Below are positions 26,174 to 34,892 of a stretch of DNA of 64,000 bases, one piece after another (position 1 is the first letter of the stretch; every line of letters begins with the position of its first letter). Below the pieces are notes generated by a model that was given only the letters and a program-made list of their open reading frames with translations, was not told where the DNA came from and did no database searches. A program made the translations under genes and the position numbers. The stretch is from the NCBI RefSeq assembly GCF_004919685.1, contig NZ_SMYZ01000039.1, positions 19,072-83,071 on the forward strand. The letters run 5' to 3'. The DNA comes from Mesorhizobium norvegicum (lineage in GTDB: Bacteria; Pseudomonadota; Alphaproteobacteria; Rhizobiales; Rhizobiaceae).

Positions 26174-26629
26174 TTAGCCCACGGGCCTGCTGGGCTGCAC
26201 TGTGTCCAGGCCGCCATCGATGTCCTCGGAGATTTCCTGCCGAAGCTTTGGACCTTTCGCCAGGCGCCGACCGAGCGCGGTGACGAAGCCATCATAGCGC
26301 TCGCCCGCCTTGGCATGGGCAGCCTGCGCCGCGGGCTCGGGCAACGCTGGTGTTGTCGCCAGCCAGAAGCGTACGAAAACGGCGAGCGTCTCCACCGCAA
26401 TTCCTACATCGCGCTCCTGGCGTGCCATGCGCCGATCGATCTGGTCGAGCCGCTTGGTGATCGCCGCCTCCTGTCGCTCGGCGGCATCGGGTGAGAGGAA
26501 CGACTCGATGGCCGCCTCGGCGACGAGCGACCGTGAAAGATCTCGTCGCGCCGCATGTTCGGCAAGCCTGCTCATCACCCTCGGATCGAGATAGACGGAC
26601 AGGCGTTTTTTGCGCGGTGCCTTTGCCAT
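26174..26629 (-). CDS. CopG-family ribbon-helix-helix protein
   Basis: A 151-residue protein with an N-terminal RHH DNA-binding motif ('KKRLSVYLDPRVMSRLAEHA', then 'RRDLSRSLVAEAAIESFL') and a helical remainder ('EAAITKRLDQIDRRMARQ'). In trb-type ICEs this gene always accompanies traG and may be a relaxosome or accessory transfer factor. It begins 7 bp after the traG stop, so they are translationally close. ATG 26629 chosen. Confidence 0.82.
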   Translation of the reverse strand: MAKAPRKKRLSVYLDPRVMSRLAEHAARRDLSRSLVAEAAIESFLSPDAAERQEAAITKRLDQIDRRMARQERDVGIAVETLAVFVRFWLATTPALPEPAAQAAHAKAGERYDGFVTALGRRLAKGPKLRQEISEDIDGGLDTVQPSRPVG

Positions 26630-26636
26630 CGGAGCC

Positions 26637-28619
26637 TCACATATCCACACCGTCGCCGGGGTCGAGCGACGCCTGCCGCGCAATGCCTTGCATGAGGCGC
26701 GTCAGTCGACGGTTGCGGGCAACACTGTCTTCCACGTCGTCCTGGTGATCGATCTCGAATTCGTTCTCGGTCGGCGGCTTCACGGCCAACTCGACGCGAC
26801 TGAGCTCAGGTTGCCTACGACGTTCGGAATCAGTTTGGTCCTCATCCGCGGCCGCAGGCGACGACGTGGCTTCGGCAATCCGGGGACGGGAAGGCAGAGG
26901 CAGGCTGGTCCAGTCGTCATGTCTCCCCTCCACTGCCGCCACCAACGCCGGAGGCGGCAGGATACGTTCCCGGAAGCGAGCATCCTCATGATAGCGCGCC
27001 TTTTTGGCGCGGATCGGCGGCGCACCCGAGACCATGACAATCTCGTCGGTGGCCGGCAGTTGCATCACTTCACCAGGCGTGAGCAGCGGGCGAGCCGTCT
27101 CGGAGCGGGAGACCATGAGATGACCGAGCCACGGCGACAGCCGGTGGCCGGCATAGTTCCTCATGGCCCTCATCTCAGTCGCTGTTCCCAGCGCGTCGGA
27201 CACGCGCTTGGCGGTGCGCTCATCATTGGTGGCAAAGCTTACCCGGACGTGGCAGTTGTCGAGGATTGAGTTGTTTGCGCCGTACGCCCTCTCGATCTGA
27301 TTGAGGGATTGAGCGATCAGGAAGCTTTTCAGCCCGTATCCGGCCATGAAGGCGAGCGCCGACTCGAAGAAGTCGAGGCGGCCAAGCGCCGGGAACTCGT
27401 CAAGCATCAGAAGCAGCCGGTGCCCTTTCGCCCTCACCTGGAGATCTTCGGTCAGGCGGCGACCGATCTGATTAAGGATCAGGCGAATGAGCGGCTTGGT
27501 CCGGTTGATGTCGGACGGCGGCACGACGAGGTAGAGTGTCGTCGGATGCTTGTCGTCGACAAGATCGGTGATGCGCCAGTCGCAGCGGCGCGTGACCTCG
27601 GCCACGACAGGATCGCGATAGAGGCCAAGGAACGACATGGCGGTGGAGAGCACGCCAGAGCGCTCGTTGTCGGATTTGTTCAAGAGCTCCCGCGCGGCGC
27701 TGGCGATGACCGGGTGCGGACCGCCCTCACCCAGATGCGCTGTTTTCATCATCGCGGACAGCGTCGATTCGATCGGACGCTTTGGATCGGAGAGGAAACC
27801 GGCGACGCCGGCAAGCGTCTTGTCCTGCTCGGCGTAGAGGACATGCAAGATCGCGCCGACCAGAAGGGCATGGCTGGTTTTCTCCCAATGGTTTCGCCGC
27901 TCGAGCGAGCCTTCGGGATCGACCAGGATGTCAGCGATGTTTTGCACGTCGCGGACTTCCCATTCGCCGCGGCGCACCTCGAGCAGTGGATTGTAGGATG
28001 AGGATTTCGGATTGGTGGGATCGAAGAGCAGGACCCGGCCATGCCTGGCGCGGAAGCCTGCGGTGAGCTGCCAGTTTTCGCCCTTAATGTCATGGACGAC
28101 GGCTGAACTCGGCCAGGTGAGCAGCGACGGGACGACAAGGCCGACGCCCTTGCCCGAACGCGTGGGCGCAAAGCACAGCACATGCTCCGGCCCGTCGTGG
28201 CGCAGATAGGCGCTGTCATATCGCCCAAGCACCACACCATCGGGGTCGAGAAGGCCAGTTGCCTTGACCTCCTGCTTGTCGGCCCAGCGGGCGGAGCCGT
28301 AGGTCTCGACCTTCTTGGCCTCGCGAGCCCGCCAGACCGACATGCCGATGGCGACGGCGACGCAGGCGAAACCGCCGGAAGCCGCGATAAAGGCTCCCTC
28401 CACGAAGATCGACGGCGCGTAGGCATCGAAGCCATACCACCACCAGAAGAAGGACGGCGGAAGGTAAAATGGAAAGCCCAGGATACGGAACCACGGCCTG
28501 CCGAGCTCGGGCTGGAACGCCAGGCGCCAGGCCACCCACTCCGTCGCGCCCCAGGTCGTGAACAGTACGATCGCGACGACCGCGAGGATCTGGCCCCAGA
28601 GTATCTTGGTGGCGGACAT
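26637..28619 (-). CDS. traG: TraG, VirD4-type coupling protein
   Basis: A 660-residue type IV coupling protein. Two N-terminal transmembrane stretches ('ILAVVAIVLFTTWGATEW' and 'IFVEGAFIAASGGFACVAVA'), Walker A 'LCFAPTRSGKGVGLVVPSLL' near residue 160, 'SSAVVHDIKGENWQLTAGFR', Walker B 'HRLLLMLDEFPALGRLDFF' and 'GYGLKSFLIAQSLNQIERAY'. It brings the RlxS-DNA complex to the Trb channel at the inner membrane. Positioned between relaxase and CopG genes. Confidence 0.95.
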   Translation of the reverse strand: MSATKILWGQILAVVAIVLFTTWGATEWVAWRLAFQPELGRPWFRILGFPFYLPPSFFWWWYGFDAYAPSIFVEGAFIAASGGFACVAVAIGMSVWRAREAKKVETYGSARWADKQEVKATGLLDPDGVVLGRYDSAYLRHDGPEHVLCFAPTRSGKGVGLVVPSLLTWPSSAVVHDIKGENWQLTAGFRARHGRVLLFDPTNPKSSSYNPLLEVRRGEWEVRDVQNIADILVDPEGSLERRNHWEKTSHALLVGAILHVLYAEQDKTLAGVAGFLSDPKRPIESTLSAMMKTAHLGEGGPHPVIASAARELLNKSDNERSGVLSTAMSFLGLYRDPVVAEVTRRCDWRITDLVDDKHPTTLYLVVPPSDINRTKPLIRLILNQIGRRLTEDLQVRAKGHRLLLMLDEFPALGRLDFFESALAFMAGYGLKSFLIAQSLNQIERAYGANNSILDNCHVRVSFATNDERTAKRVSDALGTATEMRAMRNYAGHRLSPWLGHLMVSRSETARPLLTPGEVMQLPATDEIVMVSGAPPIRAKKARYHEDARFRERILPPPALVAAVEGRHDDWTSLPLPSRPRIAEATSSPAAADEDQTDSERRRQPELSRVELAVKPPTENEFEIDHQDDVEDSVARNRRLTRLMQGIARQASLDPGDGVDM

Positions 28620-28646
28620 AGAAGCGGTCCTTTCTTCAACATGAGA

Positions 28647-30386
28647 TTAGAGGCCGAGGCCTCGCTTGCGGCCAAAACTCCAGTCGATGCCGTCGTCATT
28701 GCGAGCGACGCCAGAGACGTGGCGACCAAGATGTTTTTCCAGGGACGGCGTCCAAGGCACCAGTTGGAAACCGAGGCCGTCATCGATCATGGCGAAGCGG
28801 CCGGAGGCAAGCAGGAAACGTTGCCGGTAAGAACCGGCGACGAACTCGCCGCTGCGGGCGCGGTTGAAGGGCTGGCCGGTTTCGGCCGAGAGCTTTTCGC
28901 CGAGCGCCTCCAACTCGCGGCGACGCAGCGTGTCGATCAGGTTGCGGGTGAAGGTTGTGCGTTGGCCATGCCGCTCGCCGAGGCCCTGTTCGACGAGATG
29001 GTCGGCGCGGTGCTGCATCGCTTGCCGTACCTCGGCGCCAAAGCCGCCTTGCGACAACGCAAACGGTTCGCGGGCGATGTTTTGACGGTCAAGCCAGGTC
29101 GCGCCGGCGGCGGTAACCTGCTGCTCAATATCGAGATCGGAACGGACAGCGAGCGCCACGCGCCCATGTCCCAGCGCGTCATGGAACTTGCGCAGTTCGA
29201 CGATCGAACCCGGAGCGCTGTCGCCTGCGGCGTCGAGGTCGGACAGCTTGATGTGATGTGTGCGGCCGTCGATGCCATCGACCAAGGCGTAGGCGGTGCC
29301 CTTCAGCTCATCATCGAGACCGCGGTCGACCAGCCGACCGACGATCGGCGTGTCGAGGCGCTCCGCCGCCAGCACATAATTCGCCGAGCCGCGCTCGATG
29401 CCCTGTTCTGTCAGGGCGCGGTGCATCCGCTTGATGATGTCACCGCGTTCGCCAAGCTCGCGCAGCGTCGCCTCGGCCTTGTCGTCGATCATCCATTGGC
29501 CCGGGCCGACCTGTTCGGCAAGGCCAAGTGTTTCGAGCTTGCGCACCCGCCCGACCTTCAGCGCGTGATACTCGTCAGGCTGGGCGTTCGGGGCGGAGGC
29601 AAGGTCAATGACGCCTCGGTCGCGGCCATCGCGAACAAGCTGCCGGTCAAGCTGGGTCCAGCGCTCGGCTTCGACCTGGCGCTGCAGATTGCGGCGGATG
29701 TCGAGATCGGTGCGCGGGCCGAGCTCCTGGGTAACAAGATCGGCGGCGCGGGCGCGCATCCCCTCCTTGATGTAATCGCGGGAGATCACAAGATCCTGCC
29801 CGTCATCAGTGTGGCCGCGCAGGATGATATGAAGGTGCGGATTGTCGGTGTTCCAGTGATCGACGCCCGCCCAATCGAGCTTCGTCCCGAGATCCTTTTC
29901 CATCTGGCGCATCAGATCGCGGGCGAAGGATTTGAGGTCCGCCATATCGACGGCATCTTCAGGCGAGACGATGAAGCGGAAGTGGTGCCGATCACCGCCG
30001 CACCGCTCGGCGAAAGCACCGCCATCCAGCTCACCGGTCTCCGGCCCGAACAGCCTTGCCTTCTCCCCGTCACGGGTGACGCCCTCGCGGCGCAGATAGG
30101 TGAGATGGGCGGCAAGCGGCGCGGCGCGCACGTGATGGCGCACCAGCCTTGTATTGATGATCACGGTGCGCGAGCGGCCGGCGAGGAGACGATTGGCGCG
30201 CACGCTCGCCGAGCGGCCACGCCCGAACGTGGAGCGATTGCCCTGACTGATCCGGCCGGAGCTAGAGATGCAGGCGCCGGCCTTCTGGGCGGCGGCAAGC
30301 GCCTGCGCGATGAAGGGCCTGACGCGCTGGGCGCCGGACGATCGGATACGGCCAAGCCGGATGCGGAAACCATCCTCGCTGGTCAT
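28647..30386 (-). CDS. RlxS-type relaxase (relaxase plus DUF3363)
   Basis: A 579-residue conjugative relaxase with a C-terminal DUF3363 domain, the type known as RlxS in Mesorhizobium ICEs. The relaxase core shows 'AAPLAAHLTYLRREGVTR', 'HHFRFIVSPEDAVDMADLKS' and the metal-binding motif 'DHWNTDNPHLHIILRG' (H-x-H). DUF3363 covers about residues 230-579. It nicks oriT, stays on the 5' end and pilots the strand through TraG. ATG 30386 chosen because it lies 244 bp from the next upstream gene, leaving room for oriT. Confidence 0.9.
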   Translation of the reverse strand: MTSEDGFRIRLGRIRSSGAQRVRPFIAQALAAAQKAGACISSSGRISQGNRSTFGRGRSASVRANRLLAGRSRTVIINTRLVRHHVRAAPLAAHLTYLRREGVTRDGEKARLFGPETGELDGGAFAERCGGDRHHFRFIVSPEDAVDMADLKSFARDLMRQMEKDLGTKLDWAGVDHWNTDNPHLHIILRGHTDDGQDLVISRDYIKEGMRARAADLVTQELGPRTDLDIRRNLQRQVEAERWTQLDRQLVRDGRDRGVIDLASAPNAQPDEYHALKVGRVRKLETLGLAEQVGPGQWMIDDKAEATLRELGERGDIIKRMHRALTEQGIERGSANYVLAAERLDTPIVGRLVDRGLDDELKGTAYALVDGIDGRTHHIKLSDLDAAGDSAPGSIVELRKFHDALGHGRVALAVRSDLDIEQQVTAAGATWLDRQNIAREPFALSQGGFGAEVRQAMQHRADHLVEQGLGERHGQRTTFTRNLIDTLRRRELEALGEKLSAETGQPFNRARSGEFVAGSYRQRFLLASGRFAMIDDGLGFQLVPWTPSLEKHLGRHVSGVARNDDGIDWSFGRKRGLGL

Positions 30387-30446
30387 CGCGAAGGCCCCGC
30401 ACATCGTACCAAGGCACGGAAATCACAGGTAAATCGGAGTTCTGGC

Positions 30447-30545
30447 GCGGTGCACCGCCTGTTAGCACCTCGCGGAAATGCCACATAACCTCTTGAAACA
30501 ACACAACCGATCGACGCCGCACCTCGCGGCCTTTTATCTTGCCGT
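30447..30545. other. Candidate oriT region
   Basis: Between the relaxase start (30386) and the transglycosylase stop (30631) lies a gene-free stretch. It carries the 12-bp palindrome GCGGTGCACCGC at 30447-30458, nested inverted repeats GGTGC/GCACC, and at 30535-30545 TTTATCTTGCC, which resembles the ATCCTG-C nic consensus of IncP/VirD2-class origins with one mismatch. Location beside the relaxase gene is typical. The nic assignment is inference. Confidence 0.4.
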
Positions 30546-30630
30546 CCTAAGGTCGTGTTTCCCTGCCACTCCCGCAATGCCGTCCTTCCTTCGCCTCTCC
30601 ACGCCGGGCAGCGCGATCCCGCGAAACTCG

Positions 30631-31398
30631 TCATCGTGGGCCGCCAGAGCCGGGACGGGCGATGAACAGGCCATCGGAAACGGGCGAGATGGCGGAGAGA
30701 TCGTGAACGGGAGTTGCCGCCGGGGCGTCACCGGGCTGGCCATCGCGCGGTGCAGGATCGACTGCCGGCGTGTGCTCGGACTGGGCGGCGAACAGCGGTG
30801 CGCGCGTCCAGTTATTGCGCTCGACGGCCCCGGCTACGACGAAAGGGCGATCGATCTTTCCGCCTCCGACAATTGGAGCGAGGGCGGCGACGTAGGCGCG
30901 CGTTTCGGCTGGCAGTGCCCGACGGCCCGCGAGGTATTCCTCGTAGCGGCCGGGCCCAGCGTTGTAGGCGGCCAGGAAGCCCGGAGAGCCATAGCGGTCA
31001 TGCATCTCGCGCAAATAGGCAGCGCCCGCCAAAATGTTGTCGCGTGGGCTGAAGGGATCGCTACCGAGCCGGTGGCGAAGGCGAAGATCAGCCCATGTGC
31101 CGGGCATGATCTGCATCAGCCCGATGGCGCCCACAGGGGAGATCGCTCGAGCGTCACCTGTGCTTTCGGCGCGCATGACGGCGCGGATCCAGCTCTTCGG
31201 AATGCCGAAGCGCTGCGAGGCCTCGGCAACAATCGCGGCGTATGGGTCGCCGGCAGACCTTCGATCGATCGCTGTATCCTGGGCGACTGTGGCCGGCGAC
31301 AAAGCGACGATCGAGATAAGGCCGGAAAGGACAATGAATGCGCTGCGGCTGAGAATGTCTAGACGTCCATTGGCAAAGCGATGGCGGGAGATCGGCAT
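30631..31398 (-). CDS. Lytic transglycosylase (VirB1-like, SLT domain)
   Basis: A 255-residue periplasmic muramidase. A signal/anchor segment lies at about residues 15-40 ('SAFIVLSGLISIVALSPATV'). The SLT domain follows: 'FGIPKSWIRAVMRAESTGDA' with catalytic Glu in 'MRAESTGDAR', 'ISPVGAIGLMQIMPGTWADL', 'DNILAGAAYLREM' and 'GFLAAYNAGPGRYEEYL'. It opens peptidoglycan for the conjugation channel. ATG 31398 starts 5 bp after the DUF736 gene. Confidence 0.9.
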   Translation of the reverse strand: MPISRHRFANGRLDILSRSAFIVLSGLISIVALSPATVAQDTAIDRRSAGDPYAAIVAEASQRFGIPKSWIRAVMRAESTGDARAISPVGAIGLMQIMPGTWADLRLRHRLGSDPFSPRDNILAGAAYLREMHDRYGSPGFLAAYNAGPGRYEEYLAGRRALPAETRAYVAALAPIVGGGKIDRPFVVAGAVERNNWTRAPLFAAQSEHTPAVDPAPRDGQPGDAPAATPVHDLSAISPVSDGLFIARPGSGGPR

Positions 31399-31402
31399 GG
31401 CC

Positions 31403-31741
31403 TCACACCCGTTCGCTGCGTTTGGGCGGGCGATTCCAGTGCAGCGACCATGACGCATTGTCGGCATCGGACCGGAAGAGGTTTGCCCGAATCGGCTGCG
31501 CGAAGACGGGATCGTCGATCAGCAGCGAGACGTATTCGCCGGCCTTGTCTCCGGTTCGCTTCCAGCCTGCACCGACCTCTGGTCCGTCACCATCCTCACC
31601 CATATGGATTCGATAATCCGGCGCCTTTTCGGCGTCCGAGGGCTCGGCTGGAACGAGGGCGAGTTGCACGTCGAGGGTGAGCGTGCGGGCGCGGCCGGAA
31701 TATCCTGACTTCGTGCGAATGAACTCTCCGATCTGTGACAT
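31403..31741 (-). CDS. DUF736 protein (first copy)
   Basis: A 112-residue DUF736 protein ('MSQIGEFIRTKSGYSGRART', 'GWKRTGDKAGEYVSLLIDDP', 'PIRANLFRS'). DUF736 genes are hallmark passengers of conjugative elements in alphaproteobacteria; function unknown. A second, diverged copy lies at 37048-37371. Its stop is 5 bp from the transglycosylase start, so the two are likely co-transcribed. Confidence 0.88.
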   Translation of the reverse strand: MSQIGEFIRTKSGYSGRARTLTLDVQLALVPAEPSDAEKAPDYRIHMGEDGDGPEVGAGWKRTGDKAGEYVSLLIDDPVFAQPIRANLFRSDADNASWSLHWNRPPKRSERV

Positions 31742-31786
31742 TTCTTTGTTCCTTTCTGCGATGGGAGTTTGAAGGTTCGGGCGCGA

Positions 31787-32332
31787 TCAGTGGCTTGGAG
31801 CGCGCCATTCGTAGCCGCCAGTCCTGCCCTGCTGGGTCCACAGCGGGGTGGCGCGGCCGATGATCAAGCTGGTTGCAATCGGCCCGAAGTAGCGACCATC
31901 GAGACTGTCGCGGACTTGCGCATTCATGAGGAAGACTTCGCCGCTGACAATGCGCCGGCAGCCCTGCCAGGCCGGCAGTGGGCGGCCGAGGCGATCGTGT
32001 TCGAGCGCCTTGCCAATCTCGATTCCATCGACGGTGATGGCGAGGCCATTGCGACAGACTTCCTGTCCGGGAAGGCCGGCGACGCGCTTCATCAGCGGCA
32101 CACCGCGCGGTAGGTAACCGTTGTCGGCAAGGAAGCTCGTCAGCGACTTCGGCGGATCGACGGCGACCAGATCGTTGACTTCGAGCCGCTCTGCAGGGTG
32201 GATGCGGTAGAGACCGATCGGCGTGCTGGCTGATGCGTTCCAGATCAGCTTTGGAGTGACATGGAAGAGGGATAGCCCACCGATCGTGAGCACCGCGAAA
32301 TATGTCGTCATGACGTAGCCAAACCGGGTCAT
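31787..32332 (-). CDS. traF: TraF, conjugative transfer signal peptidase (S26)
   Basis: A 181-residue S26-family peptidase. Membrane anchor at residues 5-25 ('GYVMTTYFAVLTIGGLSLFH'), catalytic Ser in 'NASASTPIGLYRIH', and Lys in 'PRGVPLMKRVAGLPGQEVCR'. In RP4, TraF matures and cyclises the TrbC pilin; the same role is expected here for TrbC at 24 kb. Overlaps the DUF2840 gene by 4 bp. Confidence 0.9.
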   Translation of the reverse strand: MTRFGYVMTTYFAVLTIGGLSLFHVTPKLIWNASASTPIGLYRIHPAERLEVNDLVAVDPPKSLTSFLADNGYLPRGVPLMKRVAGLPGQEVCRNGLAITVDGIEIGKALEHDRLGRPLPAWQGCRRIVSGEVFLMNAQVRDSLDGRYFGPIATSLIIGRATPLWTQQGRTGGYEWRAPSH

Positions 32333-32847
32333 GGCTCGGCCCTGCGACGCTGGAGCCAGGCGTCATGGCGCTCGCGGGTATAGGCGCGTGGCTCTTGGTC
32401 GGCCTTCAGACGGTTGTGGACATGGCGCCAATGGTCGGGCGCGACATCGGCGGGGTCGATGCCGAGGGCTTCAATGGCGTCGATGGCCTGCAGCACGCGC
32501 TCGACCTTCGGCCAGCGGTCGACTTTCAGCAGGATGTCGCCACCGGGTCTGACGAAGGGCAGCGTCTGGAACGGTTCGCCGTCACGAACCGTGCGAAGGA
32601 CATCGATGCGCGAGATGATCGTGCCGAAATCGTTTGCCGCCCAGCGGACGAAGGCGAAGGTCGTGTTGGGCGCGAACCCGACGACGCGGTGGCGCTGGTC
32701 GAGAACCTGCTCGTGGACCTTGTGGCCGAACCTGATCCAGTGCTCGATCCGCTTCTCGATCCAGGTCAGCTCAACGAGGGTCGTGGATGGTGTGGCGACG
32801 TCGGGCCGTTGGCCGCCGCGCATACGAGGCGTCTGGTTTCTGATCAT
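32329..32847 (-). CDS. DUF2840 protein
   Basis: A 172-residue DUF2840 protein ('LTWIEKRIEHWIRFGHKVHE', 'NTTFAFVRWAANDFGTIISR', 'PGGDILLKVDRWPKVERVLQ', 'HWRHVHNRLKADQEPRAYTR'). It is found in ICE backbones between traF and parA genes, as here; biochemical role unknown. Four-base overlaps on both sides place it in one operon repA-parA-RHH-DUF2840-traF. Confidence 0.85.
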   Translation of the reverse strand: MIRNQTPRMRGGQRPDVATPSTTLVELTWIEKRIEHWIRFGHKVHEQVLDQRHRVVGFAPNTTFAFVRWAANDFGTIISRIDVLRTVRDGEPFQTLPFVRPGGDILLKVDRWPKVERVLQAIDAIEALGIDPADVAPDHWRHVHNRLKADQEPRAYTRERHDAWLQRRRAEP

Positions 32848-33098
32848 GGAACGTCTCCTTGGCTCTCGGGAAATTCGCGGGCGAGCAGGTCGCGCAGCAT
32901 GTCGGCGACGGTCTGGCCGCGCTGGAAGGCGACGATCTTGATGCGACCGCGCAGCTCGGGTGTGACGTCGATCGTCAGCCGGGCGGTGAAAGCGGAGCCG
33001 TCATTGCTTCGACCCGGCGCTATCCCGGATTCCTTGATCCAGTCCTCGGCGGTGCCGGGACGGGCGATGAAGCCGCGCTTCGGGGATCGCCCATTCAT
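32844..33098 (-). CDS. Small ribbon-helix-helix protein, ParA partner candidate
   Basis: An 84-residue protein whose C-terminal half ('SAFTARLTIDVTPELRGRIK', 'GQTVADMLRDLLAREFP') has the RHH beta-helix-helix pattern of small partition or copy-control proteins. It overlaps parA by 4 bp, so a centromere-binding (ParG-like) role with ParA is plausible; inferred. Confidence 0.72.
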   Translation of the reverse strand: MNGRSPKRGFIARPGTAEDWIKESGIAPGRSNDGSAFTARLTIDVTPELRGRIKIVAFQRGQTVADMLRDLLAREFPESQGDVP

Positions 33099-33733
33099 GG
33101 CGCGATCCTTCCAACTTCGGCGGCGAAGGCCGCAATCTCGCGTGAAGCCCGGCTAACCTCGTCTGTCTCAAAGACGAGGCGACCCGATTGCGCGGCATCG
33201 GCAAAGGCTACGCGCTGGCCGATGGTCGCGGCGAGCACCGGCGGATCGTGATCGGCCAGGGTCTCGGCCGTTTCGCGGGCGATGACGGTACGTGTGGCGC
33301 AACGATTGAGTACGAACCGAGCGACAAGTTGGGGGCGGTAGATCCGCGCCTCTCGGATTAGTGCCAGCATCTCGGCCGACGCCCAGCCATCGAAGGGAGA
33401 CGGCTGAACCGGGACAAGCGCAAGATCGGCCGCGAGCAGCGCCGAGCGCATCAGCGCGGCGACACGGGGCGGCCCATCGATGACGATATGATCGGCACCA
33501 CGGGCCAGTTCGGGCGCCTCGCGATGCAGTGTATCGCGCGCCAGGCCGACAACCCCGAACAGCCGTGGCAGACGTTCCCGGGCGCGCTGCTGCGACCAAT
33601 CGAGAGCCGAGCCCTGCGGGTCGGCATCGATCAGCGTGATGCGCTTTCCCGTCCTGGCCCATTGCCCGGCGAGATGCAGCGCCAGCGTCGTCTTGCCGAC
33701 GCCGCCTTTCTGATTGAGGAGCGCTACGATCAT
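33095..33733 (-). CDS. parA: ParA-family partition ATPase
   Basis: A 212-residue ParA/MinD-like ATPase lacking an N-terminal HTH. Deviant Walker A 'LLNQKGGVGKTTLALHLAGQ' at residues 5-24, 'ITLIDADPQGSALDWSQQRA' and 'HIVIDGPPRVAALMRSALLA'. It probably segregates the excised, replicating form of the element. It lies between repA and the RHH gene with 4-bp overlaps. Confidence 0.92.
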   Translation of the reverse strand: MIVALLNQKGGVGKTTLALHLAGQWARTGKRITLIDADPQGSALDWSQQRARERLPRLFGVVGLARDTLHREAPELARGADHIVIDGPPRVAALMRSALLAADLALVPVQPSPFDGWASAEMLALIREARIYRPQLVARFVLNRCATRTVIARETAETLADHDPPVLAATIGQRVAFADAAQSGRLVFETDEVSRASREIAAFAAEVGRIAP

Positions 33734-34872
33734 TTTGCCCCTCGCGGCTTCGGTTCGAGGGGAAGTTCAGGTGTCGGAACGCCGGATTTGCTGAAAGACG
33801 TATGCGGGGGGATCGGGGGCTGAAGCGTCTGTGTTTCGTCGCGATTGCCGCCGTCTGCAGAGCTTTCGACGAAGCCGCGCGCGCTATAAGAGTTAGATTC
33901 TGTGTTAGAGTCTAAGTTAAGGGCGCGATTTTCGCTTGCCGTGCAGTCGGTTAACCCCGGTTTGGGTTCCCGATAGCACGAGCCTCGGGTTCCCGATGGC
34001 ACGATAGTGCGGGTTCCCGATAGCACGAGGCCGTCCACAGGTCTTCTTTGAGGAGACGGCTCAAAGGAGAGCAGCACCCGACCGCTGATTTCGACCTCGA
34101 TGAACAGAGTGTACCCGGGCAGCGGCTGGCGTCTGACGATGTCGCGCAGCTCGAAGGCAAACCGCTTGAAGGGTGAGCGGCTACCGGACTTCAGGTAGAG
34201 ATGGCGGAAGTCGAAGCGCCAGCCGGCGCGCTGTCGGCCGCCATGCTTGCGCACGAGCCGATAGAGCCAGCGGTCAAGCCCGCCCGTCAGCGAAAAGTAG
34301 TCGCGGTCGATGGTGAGCACGAGGGCCTCGTCGAGGACCGCCTGATAGAACCAGTCGGGGACGATCAACTCGATGCCGGCGGGACGCCCGCGCTGATCCG
34401 TGCGCTCGACCCACTCGTTGATCCAGGAGAAGCGGTGCCGACGACCCTGCGCGGGCTGGCGGATCGTCGTCGCCACCGTTGTCGATTGGAGGCGATCGAG
34501 CGCCGCCTTCAGGCGCTGGTAGTCGCGAGCGCCGACGCCGCGTCCGATGAAGGTGAGAATTTCGTAGGGCGTGGCCGCCATGAGGCGCGACGTGCGCAGT
34601 CCGGCGTCGCGCGCCTCGACGATCTGGCTTGCGGCCCAGATCAGGATATCCGCGTCCCATATGGTCGCCATACCATGTTCGGGCACGGCTTCGACGCGGA
34701 TGACAACGTCCCCGGCGGAGAAGTCGATGGGCTGTATCTGATGGGTTTTGGAGAGGCTGAAGAAAGGATAGGCCATGAGATCCTGCGTGTCTCGGGGTGC
34801 GAGATCGCTGCCGCGCGCACGGAACAGTTCGAGTTGTCCGCGTTCCGACAGGGGGCGACGGCGCACCGGCAT
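33730..34872 (-). CDS. repA: RepA-type replication initiator
   Basis: A 380-residue replication initiator protein A family member: 'GQLELFRARGSDLAPRDTQD', 'MAYPFFSLSKTHQIQPIDFS', 'DILIWAASQIVEARDAGLRT', 'PYEILTFIGRGVGARDYQRL' (winged-helix region), 'YFSLTGGLDRWLYRLVRKHG', 'PFKRFAFELRDIVRR'. The last 110 residues are low-complexity and are encoded by DNA containing three iteron-like repeats. Suggests autonomous replication after excision. First gene of the repA-parA operon, overlapping parA by 4 bp. Confidence 0.88.
   Translation of the reverse strand: MPVRRRPLSERGQLELFRARGSDLAPRDTQDLMAYPFFSLSKTHQIQPIDFSAGDVVIRVEAVPEHGMATIWDADILIWAASQIVEARDAGLRTSRLMAATPYEILTFIGRGVGARDYQRLKAALDRLQSTTVATTIRQPAQGRRHRFSWINEWVERTDQRGRPAGIELIVPDWFYQAVLDEALVLTIDRDYFSLTGGLDRWLYRLVRKHGGRQRAGWRFDFRHLYLKSGSRSPFKRFAFELRDIVRRQPLPGYTLFIEVEISGRVLLSFEPSPQRRPVDGLVLSGTRTIVPSGTRGSCYREPKPGLTDCTASENRALNLDSNTESNSYSARGFVESSADGGNRDETQTLQPPIPPHTSFSKSGVPTPELPLEPKPRGAK
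33964..34028. repeat. Three iteron-like direct repeats inside repA (candidate oriV)
   Basis: GGGTTCCCGATAGCACGA occurs at 33964-33981, with one mismatch at 33987-34004, and again at 34011-34028. Spacing is 23 and 24 bp, about two helical turns, as in plasmid iterons. They lie in the 3' part of the initiator gene. Binding by RepA is inferred. Confidence 0.6.
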
Positions 34873-34892
34873 TGAGGAAACCGGCGCGACGG

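Noticed and set aside
28182-30488. 768-codon plus-strand frame antisense to the relaxase
   Set aside because: The minus strand encodes a complete relaxase with its HxH motif; the antisense frame is a codon-bias artefact.
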